This document shows positions 24,619-32,239 of a stretch of DNA of 45,462 nucleotides, one piece after another. Both the position numbers and the translations under genes were made by a program. How positions within the stretch are numbered: position 1 is the stretch's first letter; each line of letters starts with the position of its first letter. This DNA is from an uncultured Corynebacterium sp. (lineage in GTDB: Bacteria; Actinomycetota; Actinomycetes; Mycobacteriales; Mycobacteriaceae). The notes under the pieces are model-generated. The model was given only the letters and a program-made list of their open reading frames with translations. It made no database searches and was not told the origin of the DNA. The stretch is taken from positions 1 through 45,462 of the forward strand of contig NZ_CALUAK010000006.1 in the NCBI RefSeq assembly GCF_943914015.1, written 5' to 3'.

Positions 24619-25725
24619 GTGAACGAAGATCTCGAGTTTTTGGAACACCACCTGGGTAGCCTGACCACCACGGCAGGAACCGACCTGGGGGATATCACTG
24701 CTGTTGCCCCAGAAGTGGTGAAAAGAGCCCGCAAACGCATCAACGTTGATGAACTTGTCGAGGGGGTGGAGGCAAATGACCGACGCTTCATCGCGCAGTC
24801 GATCACGCTTCTCGAGTCCACCGCACCTGCTCACCACGTCCTCTCACAGGAACTCCTTGTTCGGTTGCTTCCCAAGGCGGGAAACGCGCTTCGCGTAGGC
24901 ATCACGGGTGTTCCCGGCGTGGGCAAGTCGACCTTCATCGAAGCGTTGGGGCAGAAGCTCATTGCCGACGGCCACAAAGTCGCTGTGCTCGCGATTGACC
25001 CGTCATCCACTCGTACGCGTGGCTCTATCTTGGGCGACAAGACGCGCATGGCAAAGCTGTCTGCAGATGACAACGCATACATTCGCCCTTCGCCGTCCGC
25101 AGGCACCCTCGGCGGTGTAGCGAAGGCAACCCGCGAGTCAATCGTTGTGCTGGAAGCTGCCGGCTACGACATCATCTTGGTGGAAACCGTGGGTGTCGGC
25201 CAGTCTGAGGTCGCTGTTAGCCAGATGGTGGACATCTTTACGTTCCTGGCTTTGGCAGGCGCTGGCGACCAGCTGCAGGGCATTAAGAAGGGTGTCCTGG
25301 AGATGGCGGACTTGGTGGCCATCAACAAGGCCGACGGAAAGAACGTGCGTAACGCCAAGCGCGCGGCCCGCGAGCTTTCTGCAGCGATGCGCATGGTTCG
25401 CCAGCCCGACGAGGACTGGCAGCCCCCAGTGATGACGATGTCCGCTGTTGAGCACGACGGCGTGGATGAATTCTGGAACAACGTCCTTGAGCATCAGAAG
25501 GTGATGCGAGAAAACGGTAAGTTCGAGGAGAATCGACGCGAGCAGCAGGTTAACTGGACCTGGCAGATGGTTCACGAGACCATCCTGCAGCGCCTCAATT
25601 CCCACCCGCTGGTGCAGAAGAAGAAGGAAGAAACGGAGCACGAGCTACGTGATGGCACCATCACGCCCACGCTTGCTGCTCAGCAGATCGTTCAGGCCTT
25701 CGATACTCCGATTCCGGAAAGCTAA
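24619..25725 (+). CDS. meaB: Methylmalonyl-CoA mutase-associated GTPase MeaB
   Basis: This G3E-family P-loop GTPase (368 residues) gates loading of intact adenosylcobalamin into the mutase and protects it from inactivation. Walker A is GVPGVGKST at residues 97-105 with Lys103; further motifs are DPSSTRTRGSILGDKTRM, the Walker B-like VETVGVGQSE, the MeaB-typical AGAGDQLQGIKKG, and the guanine-specificity NKADG. I use GTG 24619, which has GAGGA 8 nt upstream; an in-frame GTG at 24604 would add five residues. Its position after mutAB is the usual one. Older annotations call this family ArgK, but the mutase context makes MeaB the right name. A hairpin terminator follows. Confidence 0.95.
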   Translation: MNEDLEFLEHHLGSLTTTAGTDLGDITAVAPEVVKRARKRINVDELVEGVEANDRRFIAQSITLLESTAPAHHVLSQELLVRLLPKAGNALRVGITGVPGVGKSTFIEALGQKLIADGHKVAVLAIDPSSTRTRGSILGDKTRMAKLSADDNAYIRPSPSAGTLGGVAKATRESIVVLEAAGYDIILVETVGVGQSEVAVSQMVDIFTFLALAGAGDQLQGIKKGVLEMADLVAINKADGKNVRNAKRAARELSAAMRMVRQPDEDWQPPVMTMSAVEHDGVDEFWNNVLEHQKVMRENGKFEENRREQQVNWTWQMVHETILQRLNSHPLVQKKKEETEHELRDGTITPTLAAQQIVQAFDTPIPES

Positions 25726-25753
25726 GCAAAGCCCAATCGAATATAGGAGAAAT

Positions 25754-25800
25754 AAAGGTGCCACGGCCACCATCATCGTGACGGGTGCCGCGGCACCTTT
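25754..25800. terminator. Terminator after meaB
   Basis: AAAGGTGCC (25754-25762) pairs with GGCACCTTT (25792-25800), extended inward by CGGC and its complement past one mismatch. The A/T ends make it usable in both directions. It lies 28 nt after the meaB stop. Confidence 0.75.
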
Positions 25801-25994
25801 GCGTCGAAAGGCTAGCGTACCTGAAACGAGAACGGAGAGCCTTCCTGACCTTTGTGTTTTCCGGTCTCGGGTGAAATGTGAGTAAAACAGAGCCCTGACT
25901 AGAGACCCGCGAGTTACCGTAGCCTCAATCACCCTTGTATCGCTACACTCGGGGGTGTTACTGTTCACTTAATATTCTGGAAAGGTGATTATGC

Positions 25995-26420
25995 ATGTCC
26001 GATCTGCTTAAGGATCATGGCCTGAACCCCTACGTTCTGAACATCGAGGAAGCAACGAAGGAGAACGAGAACTTCCGCGATACCCTGTGGACGGGCAAGT
26101 ACCTTCAGATGACCGTGATGAGCATTCCCGCTGGCGGCGAAATTGGTGCCGAGATTCACGACGATCACGACCAGTTCCTTCGCTTGGAGGAAGGCAAGGC
26201 TCGTGTCATGATTGGCGAGTCCGAGGACAACCTGGACATTGACCAGGAAGTCGAGGACGACTGGGCGATCTTCGTTCCTGCAGGAAAGTGGCACAACGTT
26301 GTCAACGAGGGCGATGAGCCGTTCAAGGTTTACTCCATCTACGCAGCTCCGGATCACGTGGCCGGAACCGTGCACAAGACGAAGGAAGACGCCGACAACG
26401 ACCCGAACGAGCAGCACTAG
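25995..26420 (+). CDS. Cupin domain-containing protein
   Basis: This 141-residue protein is a single cupin barrel. The first metal motif is EIHDDHDQFLRLEEG (histidines at about 55 and 58, then a Glu), slightly different from the classical HxH spacing; the second is VPAGKWHNVVN with its metal-binding His. Such small cupins bind Fe, Mn or Zn and can be enzymes or sensors, so no reaction can be assigned. The C-terminal tail is acidic (KTKEDADNDPNEQ). ATG 25995 has GGAAAGG about 10 nt upstream and AT-rich TAATATTCT before that as a promoter candidate. It is a single gene, convergent with the GNAT gene. Confidence 0.88.
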   Translation: MSDLLKDHGLNPYVLNIEEATKENENFRDTLWTGKYLQMTVMSIPAGGEIGAEIHDDHDQFLRLEEGKARVMIGESEDNLDIDQEVEDDWAIFVPAGKWHNVVNEGDEPFKVYSIYAAPDHVAGTVHKTKEDADNDPNEQH

Positions 26421-26514
26421 TGGCCATGTGTAGGGAATACAGCAAGACAAACGCAGGTAGGTAATAGGTAACCCCAGAAGCACTACACGGCTATTCAGCT
26501 TGTACGGCTTCCTG

Positions 26515-26558
26515 CGGGGGAGAACCCCCGGGGTGCCCCACGTCCGAAGTGGGGAGCC
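26515..26558 (+). repeat. Tandem GC-rich hairpins after the cupin gene
   Basis: CGGGGG-AGAA-CCCCCG (26515-26530) is followed directly by a second hairpin in which CCCCAC and GTGGGG pair around GTCCGAA, with GTG / CAC outside. Neither has a T-run. They lie between the cupin stop and the terminator at 26591-26627. Confidence 0.6.
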
Positions 26559-26590
26559 ACGACCTCTCCTGCTACGTCTGAGAGCAAAAG

Positions 26591-26627
26591 AGCGCCACTC
26601 CTAGACAAGATGTCCAAGAGTGGCGCT
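26591..26627. terminator. Terminator between the cupin and GNAT genes
   Basis: AGCGCCACTC (26591-26600) pairs perfectly with GAGTGGCGCT (26618-26627), with an inner GACA / TGTC. On the minus strand it is followed by CTTTT, so it mainly ends the GNAT transcript, and it can also stop the cupin transcript. Confidence 0.75.
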
Positions 26628-26727
26628 TAATTCATTCAATTGTTTCTCAAACCTGAAATCTTAGCCCGAGCCTGGACTGTCGTGTATCGAATTACACCAG
26701 TGCGGGACGGCTCATGGAGTGAACTAT

Positions 26728-27342
26728 TTAGTCATTCTCAGGGGTTGATCCCGGGTGCCACATGCCGACCTCGGAGGGCATGTCATCATCGTCCGGAATT
26801 TCGCCCAGCGGTACAAACCCGAGACGCTTGTACAACGCGGCGGATTGAGGTGTCGATGCCTCAAGGTAAATGGGGGTCTCACCGGCGCGCTCCATACCGT
26901 GCTTCAAAAGCGTCGTTCCGAGGCCCTCTCCCTGGTGTCCTGGACGTACAGCAAGCGTGTACAGGTACCAGTGGGGGAACTTCGGGTGAAGCATCTCAGA
27001 ACGGCGCTCACGTAGAACTGCGCTAATAAAGGACTTGCCGAATACCCGCATGTAGTCGGGTACATAGCGAAGCAGAGAGAGGAAGGTAATCGACTTGCCG
27101 GGCTTGTTCCAGAGAGCAACACCAAGCATTTCGCCTTCCTCATTGTGCTCTACGTCGACAATTCCATAGGGAAGGTACTCGTGGCGGAGCTGGAGATCGA
27201 AAATCTTGCGCAGGTTTTTCGTTTCATCAGATAGAGGCTGCATGATGCGACGAAACGCTGGGTCAGTTTCAAAAGCATCGGTCAGGATGTCAACGATCTG
27301 GTTGATATCGCCTTCAGTTGCAGGACGAATCTTTAAAGTCAT
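26728..27342 (-). CDS. GNAT family N-acetyltransferase
   Basis: This 204-residue protein has the GNAT fold. Motif A, with the acetyl-CoA pyrophosphate loop, is LAVRPGHQGEGLGTTLL (about 130-146), and the following IYLEASTPQSAALYKRLGF is motif B. The N-terminus (LKIRPATEGDINQIVDIL) is typical. The acceptor is unknown; such proteins in actinobacteria include antibiotic, amine and peptide acetylases. ATG 27342 has AGGAG 4 nt upstream. It lies between the tRNA-Leu terminator and the cupin terminator and is transcribed on its own, toward the cupin. Confidence 0.88.
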   Translation of the reverse strand: MTLKIRPATEGDINQIVDILTDAFETDPAFRRIMQPLSDETKNLRKIFDLQLRHEYLPYGIVDVEHNEEGEMLGVALWNKPGKSITFLSLLRYVPDYMRVFGKSFISAVLRERRSEMLHPKFPHWYLYTLAVRPGHQGEGLGTTLLKHGMERAGETPIYLEASTPQSAALYKRLGFVPLGEIPDDDDMPSEVGMWHPGSTPEND

Positions 27343-27392
27343 GGCTCCTATCGTAACGCGTGCAAGATTTTATCGCTGAGCCTCCCCGAGAC

Positions 27393-27419
27393 AAAAATTC
27401 CCCCGCGTCTCTGCGGGGG
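27393..27419 (-). terminator. Terminator after tRNA-Leu
   Basis: CCCCCGC (27400-27406) pairs with GCGGGGG (27413-27419); read on the minus strand it is followed by AATTTTTG. It ends the tRNA transcript a few nucleotides after the 3' end. Confidence 0.88.
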
Positions 27420-27424
27420 AGTTG

Positions 27425-27511
27425 TGCCCGAGGGGGGACTTGAACCCCCACCTCCGTTAATAGGAGACTAGCACCTCAAGCTAGCGCGTCTGCCAATTCC
27501 GCCACCCGGGC
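27425..27511 (-). tRNA. tRNA-Leu (anticodon GAG)
   Basis: The 87-nt sequence folds as a class II tRNA: acceptor stem GCCCGGG with CTCGGGC (one G-T pair) and discriminator A at 27425, D-arm with GGCGGAATTGGCAGACGC, anticodon arm CTAGC-TTGAGGT-GCTAG with anticodon GAG at 27475-27477, a long variable arm, and T-arm GGGGG-TTCAAGT-CCCCC. The long variable arm and anticodon identify leucine (CUC/CUU). CCA is not encoded. Confidence 0.95.
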
Positions 27512-27681
27512 TAGGTGATGTTCACACTCTCGTGTGTGGCACGAGGAATACTTTAACCTACACACCGTAAAGCAACCAAATCTGCAGGTTAGAGGGCGAT
27601 TATGGCCACATTTAGAGTTACAACGGTGTGGTTATGGGAGTTTTTTCTGCACGCCTCGTCATTTTCGCCTAGGTTTGGAAT

Positions 27682-28224
27682 ATGACTGACTACAGAGAAG
27701 ACCCACGTTTCCCCGGCCCCGACCCATACAAGCCGCTGAAGGATCTTCCGACCTTCACGGTGGCATCCGCAGACTTCACATGCGGAGAGCAGCTCCCAGA
27801 GGCACAGCGAGGCGACGCTAGCGTCTCCCCGCAGCTGTCCTGGAATACCGACGAGCTTCCTGAGGGGACCAAGTCCATCGCGATCACGTGCTTCGACCCC
27901 GATGCCCCCACAGCATCCGGCTTCTGGCACTGGGGCGTTTTCAATATCCCTGCGTCCGTCTCGTCCATCCCCACGGGTGCCGGCAAGCCTGACCTCGAGG
28001 GAGTCCCGGAGGCGGTATCGCTTAAGGGTGATTCCGGTAACCGCGGTTACTATGGCTCCAACCCGCCAGCAGGACACGCACCGCACCGCTACCTGTTCGC
28101 CGTCCACGCTGTGGACACGGAGAAGCTCGATATCGATCCGGAATCGCCGGTGACAGTTCTCGGCTTCAATCTTTATTTCCACTCCCTGGCACGTGCCATT
28201 TACTGGGGCTGGGATCAGAACTAG
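27682..28224 (+). CDS. YbhB/YbcL family Raf kinase inhibitor-like (PEBP) protein
   Basis: This 180-residue protein belongs to the phosphatidylethanolamine-binding protein family. Key segments are SITCFDPDAPT-like (residues about 70-80), SGFWHWGVFNIP, and YGSNPPAGHAPHRYLFAVHAVD, which form the anion-binding pocket. The bacterial members have no agreed function; in E. coli YbhB and YbcL are cytoplasmic or periplasmic. No signal peptide is seen, so this one is cytoplasmic. TAGGTT (27670-27675) lies 6 nt before ATG 27682 and there is no Shine-Dalgarno, so the mRNA is probably leaderless. The gene is divergent from tRNA-Leu and followed by a terminator. Confidence 0.9.
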   Translation: MTDYREDPRFPGPDPYKPLKDLPTFTVASADFTCGEQLPEAQRGDASVSPQLSWNTDELPEGTKSIAITCFDPDAPTASGFWHWGVFNIPASVSSIPTGAGKPDLEGVPEAVSLKGDSGNRGYYGSNPPAGHAPHRYLFAVHAVDTEKLDIDPESPVTVLGFNLYFHSLARAIYWGWDQN

Positions 28225-28249
28225 GCCTGATACAGGATATCTACATACT

Positions 28250-28285
28250 GCGGGAAGCGTCTGGGCGATGCTTCCCGCACATTTT
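28250..28285 (+). terminator. Terminator after the PEBP-like gene
   Basis: GCGGGAAGC (28250-28258) pairs with GCTTCCCGC (28270-28278) and is followed by ACATTTT. Confidence 0.85.
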
Positions 28286-28398
28286 AGGGGGAGTGGGGGA
28301 TCATGACACGACACCCATGCTGCTCCATGCTCGCCTCCCCGTGGCACGGTCGCATGCTTAGGCATTTCCTCCTGAAATGCCCATGATGCCCGCGTGCA

Positions 28399-28429
28399 GG
28401 CAAAAGAAAAGCTCCCCGTAGGGAGCTTT
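28399..28429 (-). terminator. Terminator after pyrD
   Basis: AAAGCTCCC (28408-28416) pairs with GGGAGCTTT (28421-28429) around a CGTA loop. Read on the minus strand it is followed by TCTTTTG. It lies 55 nt after the pyrD stop codon. Confidence 0.85.
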
Positions 28430-28484
28430 CGTGCGTTTCGCCCTGCTAATTAGTATGGCTCGTAACGCTACCGCCTTGTGGCTC

Positions 28485-29597
28485 TTATTCGTCCTCTTCG
28501 GGGACGTAGGGCTGCTTGCAGCCGACGGCATCAGAGAGATTTCGGTAGCCGTGAACATCGAGCTGGCGGAGGAGATCCTTGTGGATATCGCGGATGAGGT
28601 CCGGGCCCTCGTAAATAAGTGCCGTGTAGATTTGCAAAAGATTTGCACCGGCGGCGATGCGATCCCACGCATCCTTGGGTGAGGAAATGCCTCCGACAGA
28701 GATGATCGCGAGCTTACCTTCGAGCTTGTCGTAGAGCCGCTGCGTCACTTCCAGAGCGCGCTGTGTCAGGCGCGGGCCAGACACGCCACCGGCGCCCATC
28801 TTCTCCACCTTGTTCTTCGGAGTGTTCAGACCGTCGCGGGAGATCGTCGTATTGGTGGCGACGATTCCAGCAAGCCCCATCTCCTTGGCGAGATCGGCGA
28901 CCGCATCGATGTCATCGTCGGCTAGGTCGGGAGCAATCTTCACCAAAACCGGGGTGTTGGTGGACTGCTGCACGACATCAATAATCGGTCGCAGTTCATC
29001 AACAGCCTGGAGGTTACGCAACCCAGGAGTGTTGGGGGAGCTGACATTGATGACGAGGTAATCCGCAAGGTCACCGAGGAGGGTAGCGGAGCGACGGTAG
29101 TCATCGGCAGCCTGGTCGACGGGTACAACCTTCGTCTTACCGATGTTGATGCCGATCACGTCATCGGAGGTACGACGCCGCAGGTTATCCGCAACCGCTG
29201 CAGCACCGATATTATTGAACCCCATGCGGTTGAGAATGCCGCGGTCTGCTTTCAGCCGAAACAGGCGCGGTGCGGGGTTACCGGGTTGCGGGGAAGCAGT
29301 GACGGTGCCGAGCTCCGCATAGCCAAAGCCGACTGCTGTCCACGCATCGGGGGACGTCGCATCCTTATCAAAGCCAGCAGCCAAGCCGAGGGGGCGAGGG
29401 AAGGTGACTCCAAAAACATCCTGTTCGAGACGCGGGTCATGAACGGCAATGATCTTCTCCATGATGCGGTTGAGTGGCGTTACCACTTGGAGAATGCCTA
29501 ACCCGCTGCTGATGATGTCGTGAATGCGCTCAGGCTGGATGGTAAACATTGCCTTCAAAGCTGCGTTGTACAGCGAGGTTCGGACGGGATGAGCCAT
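28485..29597 (-). CDS. pyrD: Dihydroorotate dehydrogenase (quinone), class 2
   Basis: This 370-residue flavoenzyme oxidises dihydroorotate to orotate with quinone in pyrimidine synthesis. The N-terminal helices (about 1-40, SLYNAALKAMFTIQPERIHD) are the membrane-associating extension that defines class 2. The barrel has GLAAGFDKDATSPDAW and NRMGFNNIGA near the FMN, and VINVSSPNTPGLRNLQ with the class 2 catalytic serine. GTVTASPQPGNPAPRLFR is another signature. ATG 29597 has AAGGAG 8 nt upstream. A lipoprotein gene lies 153 nt upstream on the same strand, and a self-complementary GC-rich segment between them may affect read-through. Terminated by a clear hairpin. Confidence 0.97.
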   Translation of the reverse strand: MAHPVRTSLYNAALKAMFTIQPERIHDIISSGLGILQVVTPLNRIMEKIIAVHDPRLEQDVFGVTFPRPLGLAAGFDKDATSPDAWTAVGFGYAELGTVTASPQPGNPAPRLFRLKADRGILNRMGFNNIGAAAVADNLRRRTSDDVIGINIGKTKVVPVDQAADDYRRSATLLGDLADYLVINVSSPNTPGLRNLQAVDELRPIIDVVQQSTNTPVLVKIAPDLADDDIDAVADLAKEMGLAGIVATNTTISRDGLNTPKNKVEKMGAGGVSGPRLTQRALEVTQRLYDKLEGKLAIISVGGISSPKDAWDRIAAGANLLQIYTALIYEGPDLIRDIHKDLLRQLDVHGYRNLSDAVGCKQPYVPEEDE

Positions 29598-29654
29598 GCG
29601 TGGACTCCTTCACATAAAGCGGGCGTTATCCAAAAAGATCCTGTTTTCGCAGTA

Positions 29655-29685
29655 CCGCCGCCTCACAGCAACGGCGGAACCGCCG
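29655..29685 (-). repeat. Three-arm GC-rich self-complementary segment before pyrD
   Basis: CCGCCG (29655-29660), CGGCGG (29672-29677) and CCGCCG (29680-29685) are arranged so that the middle arm can pair with either neighbour. It lies between the lipoprotein stop and the pyrD start, 58-88 nt upstream of the pyrD ATG. This is visible pairing potential only. Confidence 0.45.
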
Positions 29686-29750
29686 ACGGGATTTCACGTC
29701 CACTAATTTACCCCACGGCCTGGGGCATAAGCCAAGCGTGCCCAGGTTAG

Positions 29751-30845
29751 CTACGCAGAGGGGATGACTTGGAGCCCCTCACCGGAAGCAGAACCGATAA
29801 CAAGCGTGCCATCACTGAGCACAGCAAGGGACTGCGCGTCAGCGACAGTGTCCTTTGCATCCTTTTGGATCGGCACGCCGGTGGTTAGAGAGTAGCTGGT
29901 TACCTTGTTATCACCAAGAGTGGTCAACCACACTGTCTCCGTGTGCCCATCCCACGCGACCGCCCACGGGTGGGGGCCAACCGGAGTGGACTGGTGGAGC
30001 CGGATGACATCCAGGTTGTTGTACACACGCAGTGAATCACCGATGTTATCGGCGACAAGCAGCGTCGTGTTTTCGCCGGGCGCGATACGAGACACACCCA
30101 CGCCTGCGCGCAAAGAGCCACCCGTTCGGTCTTGCACCAAATCAACACCGGTAACGCGGGTCTGGGTCATGTCAGAGGCAACCACCGCATCGGGAAGTTC
30201 GGTATCCCCAACACGTGGCAGAGCGATGACCTGGTGAACGGGGCCACCCGTGTTAACCGTTGTCGACGACGTCGTTTCATCCGGCTTAAAAACAGTGACC
30301 TCGTCAGCCTCGGGGCTTCCACCGATAACAGTTCCATCGGTGGTCATGGCAGCAGCGACGAACGGCTGCAGAGCAGACCGAACGTTATCGAGGCTGGGGT
30401 TGGCAGAATCGATGAGGAAAATCTCGCCGGAATTGCCACCATCGCGAGCTACGGGGCAGGCAATAACGAAGGTGTCTGCTGTAGCGGTCAGGTCGCCACA
30501 TTTGGCGCTGATCTGCAACGTCGTAGCAGTGCTTTCGCGGAGTTTATCAAGGGTGCCGATATGCAGGAAGGGGCCGGTACGGACGGCGAGGATCTCGCCT
30601 GCTGCCTCTACATCCGTGATATCGAGGAACTTCTCATCTACCTGGAAAGCCTCTCCTGCCGGTGACGTCGATGCCGGGGACTTCTGTGGCGTGGCGTTTC
30701 CTACGGGGTTGTTCACATAATCCGTCTGCTCTTCTGTTGTGCCTGCGGATTGTTGCTCGCTGGCACCGCCACAGGCGGTTAGACCGATAGACAGGGCCGT
30801 GAGAAGGCCACATGCACTGATAAGTTTCCGGCTCCGAATATTCAC
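29751..30845 (-). CDS. Secreted lipoprotein with predicted beta-propeller fold
   Basis: The 364-residue precursor has a type II signal peptide: basic NIRSRKL, a hydrophobic core, and lipobox LTAC with lipidated Cys25. After a Ser/Thr/Gln-rich linker (26-70), the rest shows repeating beta-strand patterns (for example DGTVIGGSPEADEVTVF, DNIGDSLRVYNNLDVIRLHQ, WAVAWDGHTETVWLTTLGDNKVTSY) typical of YncE/NHL-type propellers, so it is an extracellular, membrane-anchored propeller. No catalytic residues are recognisable. ATG 30845 is the only good start. It precedes pyrD on the same strand and is divergent from uppP. Function unknown; cell-envelope binding is inferred from the anchor. Confidence 0.85.
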   Translation of the reverse strand: MNIRSRKLISACGLLTALSIGLTACGGASEQQSAGTTEEQTDYVNNPVGNATPQKSPASTSPAGEAFQVDEKFLDITDVEAAGEILAVRTGPFLHIGTLDKLRESTATTLQISAKCGDLTATADTFVIACPVARDGGNSGEIFLIDSANPSLDNVRSALQPFVAAAMTTDGTVIGGSPEADEVTVFKPDETTSSTTVNTGGPVHQVIALPRVGDTELPDAVVASDMTQTRVTGVDLVQDRTGGSLRAGVGVSRIAPGENTTLLVADNIGDSLRVYNNLDVIRLHQSTPVGPHPWAVAWDGHTETVWLTTLGDNKVTSYSLTTGVPIQKDAKDTVADAQSLAVLSDGTLVIGSASGEGLQVIPSA

Positions 30846-31093
30846 CCGTATAACGCTACCAGAGACAAAAATGAACTCCCACCACTACTTTCCTTCAGCT
30901 AGCTTGCTCTCATTCCCGCTGATTGCTGCAGTTTTGCGCTGTTTTCGCTGTCGGCGTGACTGTGAAGTTATAAATGGTGGTGAGGATGCCGCTTCAGCTT
31001 ATACACCACTCGTCGGGGCGCTACCCGCAGTTTTCCTGACGCTGTAATAGTCCATCCGGCCTGTCCTCCATCTCCTGTGTTGGGGTTGCGGTG

Positions 31094-31099
31094 TATAGT
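31094..31099 (+). promoter_or_regulatory. uppP -10 hexamer (leaderless start)
   Basis: TATAGT lies 7 nt before the GTG start at 31107, so transcription should begin at or next to the start codon. No convincing -35 is seen. Confidence 0.5.
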
Positions 31100-31106
31100 T
31101 GCTCCC

Positions 31107-31982
31107 GTGATTGCTACGGAACTCGCCGCCGATGCTGCGGCCACTACCGCCGACACGATGACGTGGGGGCAGACCATTGTTCTCTCCATCGTGCAGGGTC
31201 TCACCGAATTTCTGCCTGTGAGCTCGTCCGGACATCTGCGCATTGTCAGTGAACTGCTCTACGGCCACGATGCTGGGGCTTCCTTTACTGCTGTCGTTCA
31301 GCTGGGTACGGAAGCCGCGGTGCTGGTGTACTTTGCCAAGGAGATTTGGACCATCATCCGCTCCTGGTGCGCCGGACTGGTTGATAAGAACAAGCGAGAC
31401 TTCTACTACCGCATGGGGTGGATGGTCATCTTCGGCACTATCCCCGTCGGCATCCTCGGCTTCCTGGGCAAGGATCTCATCCGCGATAACCTCCGCAACC
31501 TTTGGATCACCGCCGGTGTCCTCGTCGCCTTCTCCTTCGTGTTTATTTGGGCAGAAAAGGTGGGGAGCAAGAAACGTGGGTACGGCGAGCTCACCATGAG
31601 GGATGCCATCCTCATGGGCTTTGCGCAGTGTCTTGCGCTGATTCCGGGTGTGTCCCGCTCTGGCGGCACGATCTCTGCCGGTCTCTTCCTGGGGCTCGAC
31701 CGTGAGGTCGCAGCGAAGTTCTCCTTCCTGCTGGCTATCCCGGCCGTTCTGGCCTCCGGTCTGTTTTCGCTTCCCGACGCTTTCTCGCCGGAGGCTGGTC
31801 AGGCCGCCTCGGCTGCCCAGCTGCTCGTGGGCACGGGTATCGCCTTTGTCCTGGGTTATGCTTCCATCGCTTGGCTTCTGAAGTTTGTTTCCAATAACTC
31901 GTTCTCCTGGTTTGCGGCCTACCGCATCCCCGTCGGCATTCTCGTCATGATCTTGCTGGCAACCGGCGTCCTTACCGCCTAG
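31107..31982 (+). CDS. uppP: Undecaprenyl-diphosphatase UppP (BacA)
   Basis: This 291-residue integral membrane enzyme removes a phosphate from undecaprenyl diphosphate so the lipid carrier can be reused in cell-wall synthesis; its overproduction gives bacitracin resistance. The two conserved motifs are present: QGLTEFLPVSSSGHL (about 30-44, with Glu34 and His43) and PGVSRSGGT later. About eight hydrophobic segments follow. I choose GTG 31107 because TATAGT (31094-31099) lies 7 nt before it with no Shine-Dalgarno, the leaderless pattern; an internal ATG at 31158 is possible but would remove 17 residues. A terminator follows the gene. Confidence 0.95.
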   Translation: MIATELAADAAATTADTMTWGQTIVLSIVQGLTEFLPVSSSGHLRIVSELLYGHDAGASFTAVVQLGTEAAVLVYFAKEIWTIIRSWCAGLVDKNKRDFYYRMGWMVIFGTIPVGILGFLGKDLIRDNLRNLWITAGVLVAFSFVFIWAEKVGSKKRGYGELTMRDAILMGFAQCLALIPGVSRSGGTISAGLFLGLDREVAAKFSFLLAIPAVLASGLFSLPDAFSPEAGQAASAAQLLVGTGIAFVLGYASIAWLLKFVSNNSFSWFAAYRIPVGILVMILLATGVLTA

Positions 31983-31997
31983 AAGCAGGAGTTCCTA

Positions 31998-32027
31998 CCC
32001 CGCCTGGGATGTCCCAGGCGGGGTTTT
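31998..32027 (+). terminator. Terminator after uppP
   Basis: CCCCGCCTGGG (31998-32008) pairs perfectly with CCCAGGCGGGG (32013-32023) around ATGT and is followed by TTTT. Confidence 0.93.
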
Positions 32028-32115
32028 GTGTATATGCACCGCTTTTCCTCACTGCTGAGTCTTCCTTGGTGTGGCTGGGGGGCTGCAGATCGCTAGTTGG
32101 CAGATGTGACTGAAG

Positions 32116-32154
32116 CTTTCGACTTTGGCTTCCGACTTCGGCCTCCGAGTTCGG
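32116..32154 (+). repeat. Three tandem 13-bp repeats upstream of mshC
   Basis: CTTTCGACTTTGG (32116-32128), CTTCCGACTTCGG (32129-32141) and CCTCCGAGTTCGG (32142-32154) follow one another without gaps. Each unit has a small CCGA / TCGG dyad. The array ends 85 nt before the mshC ATG, in the promoter or early leader region. Confidence 0.65.
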
Positions 32155-32239
32155 CCAGCCGGTTACTTTGTCGGGCGTGAAAAGCCACTATGAGGTGCGA
32201 AGTAGCCGGAATGTTCGGGGCACAACTAAGGTGGGGGAC

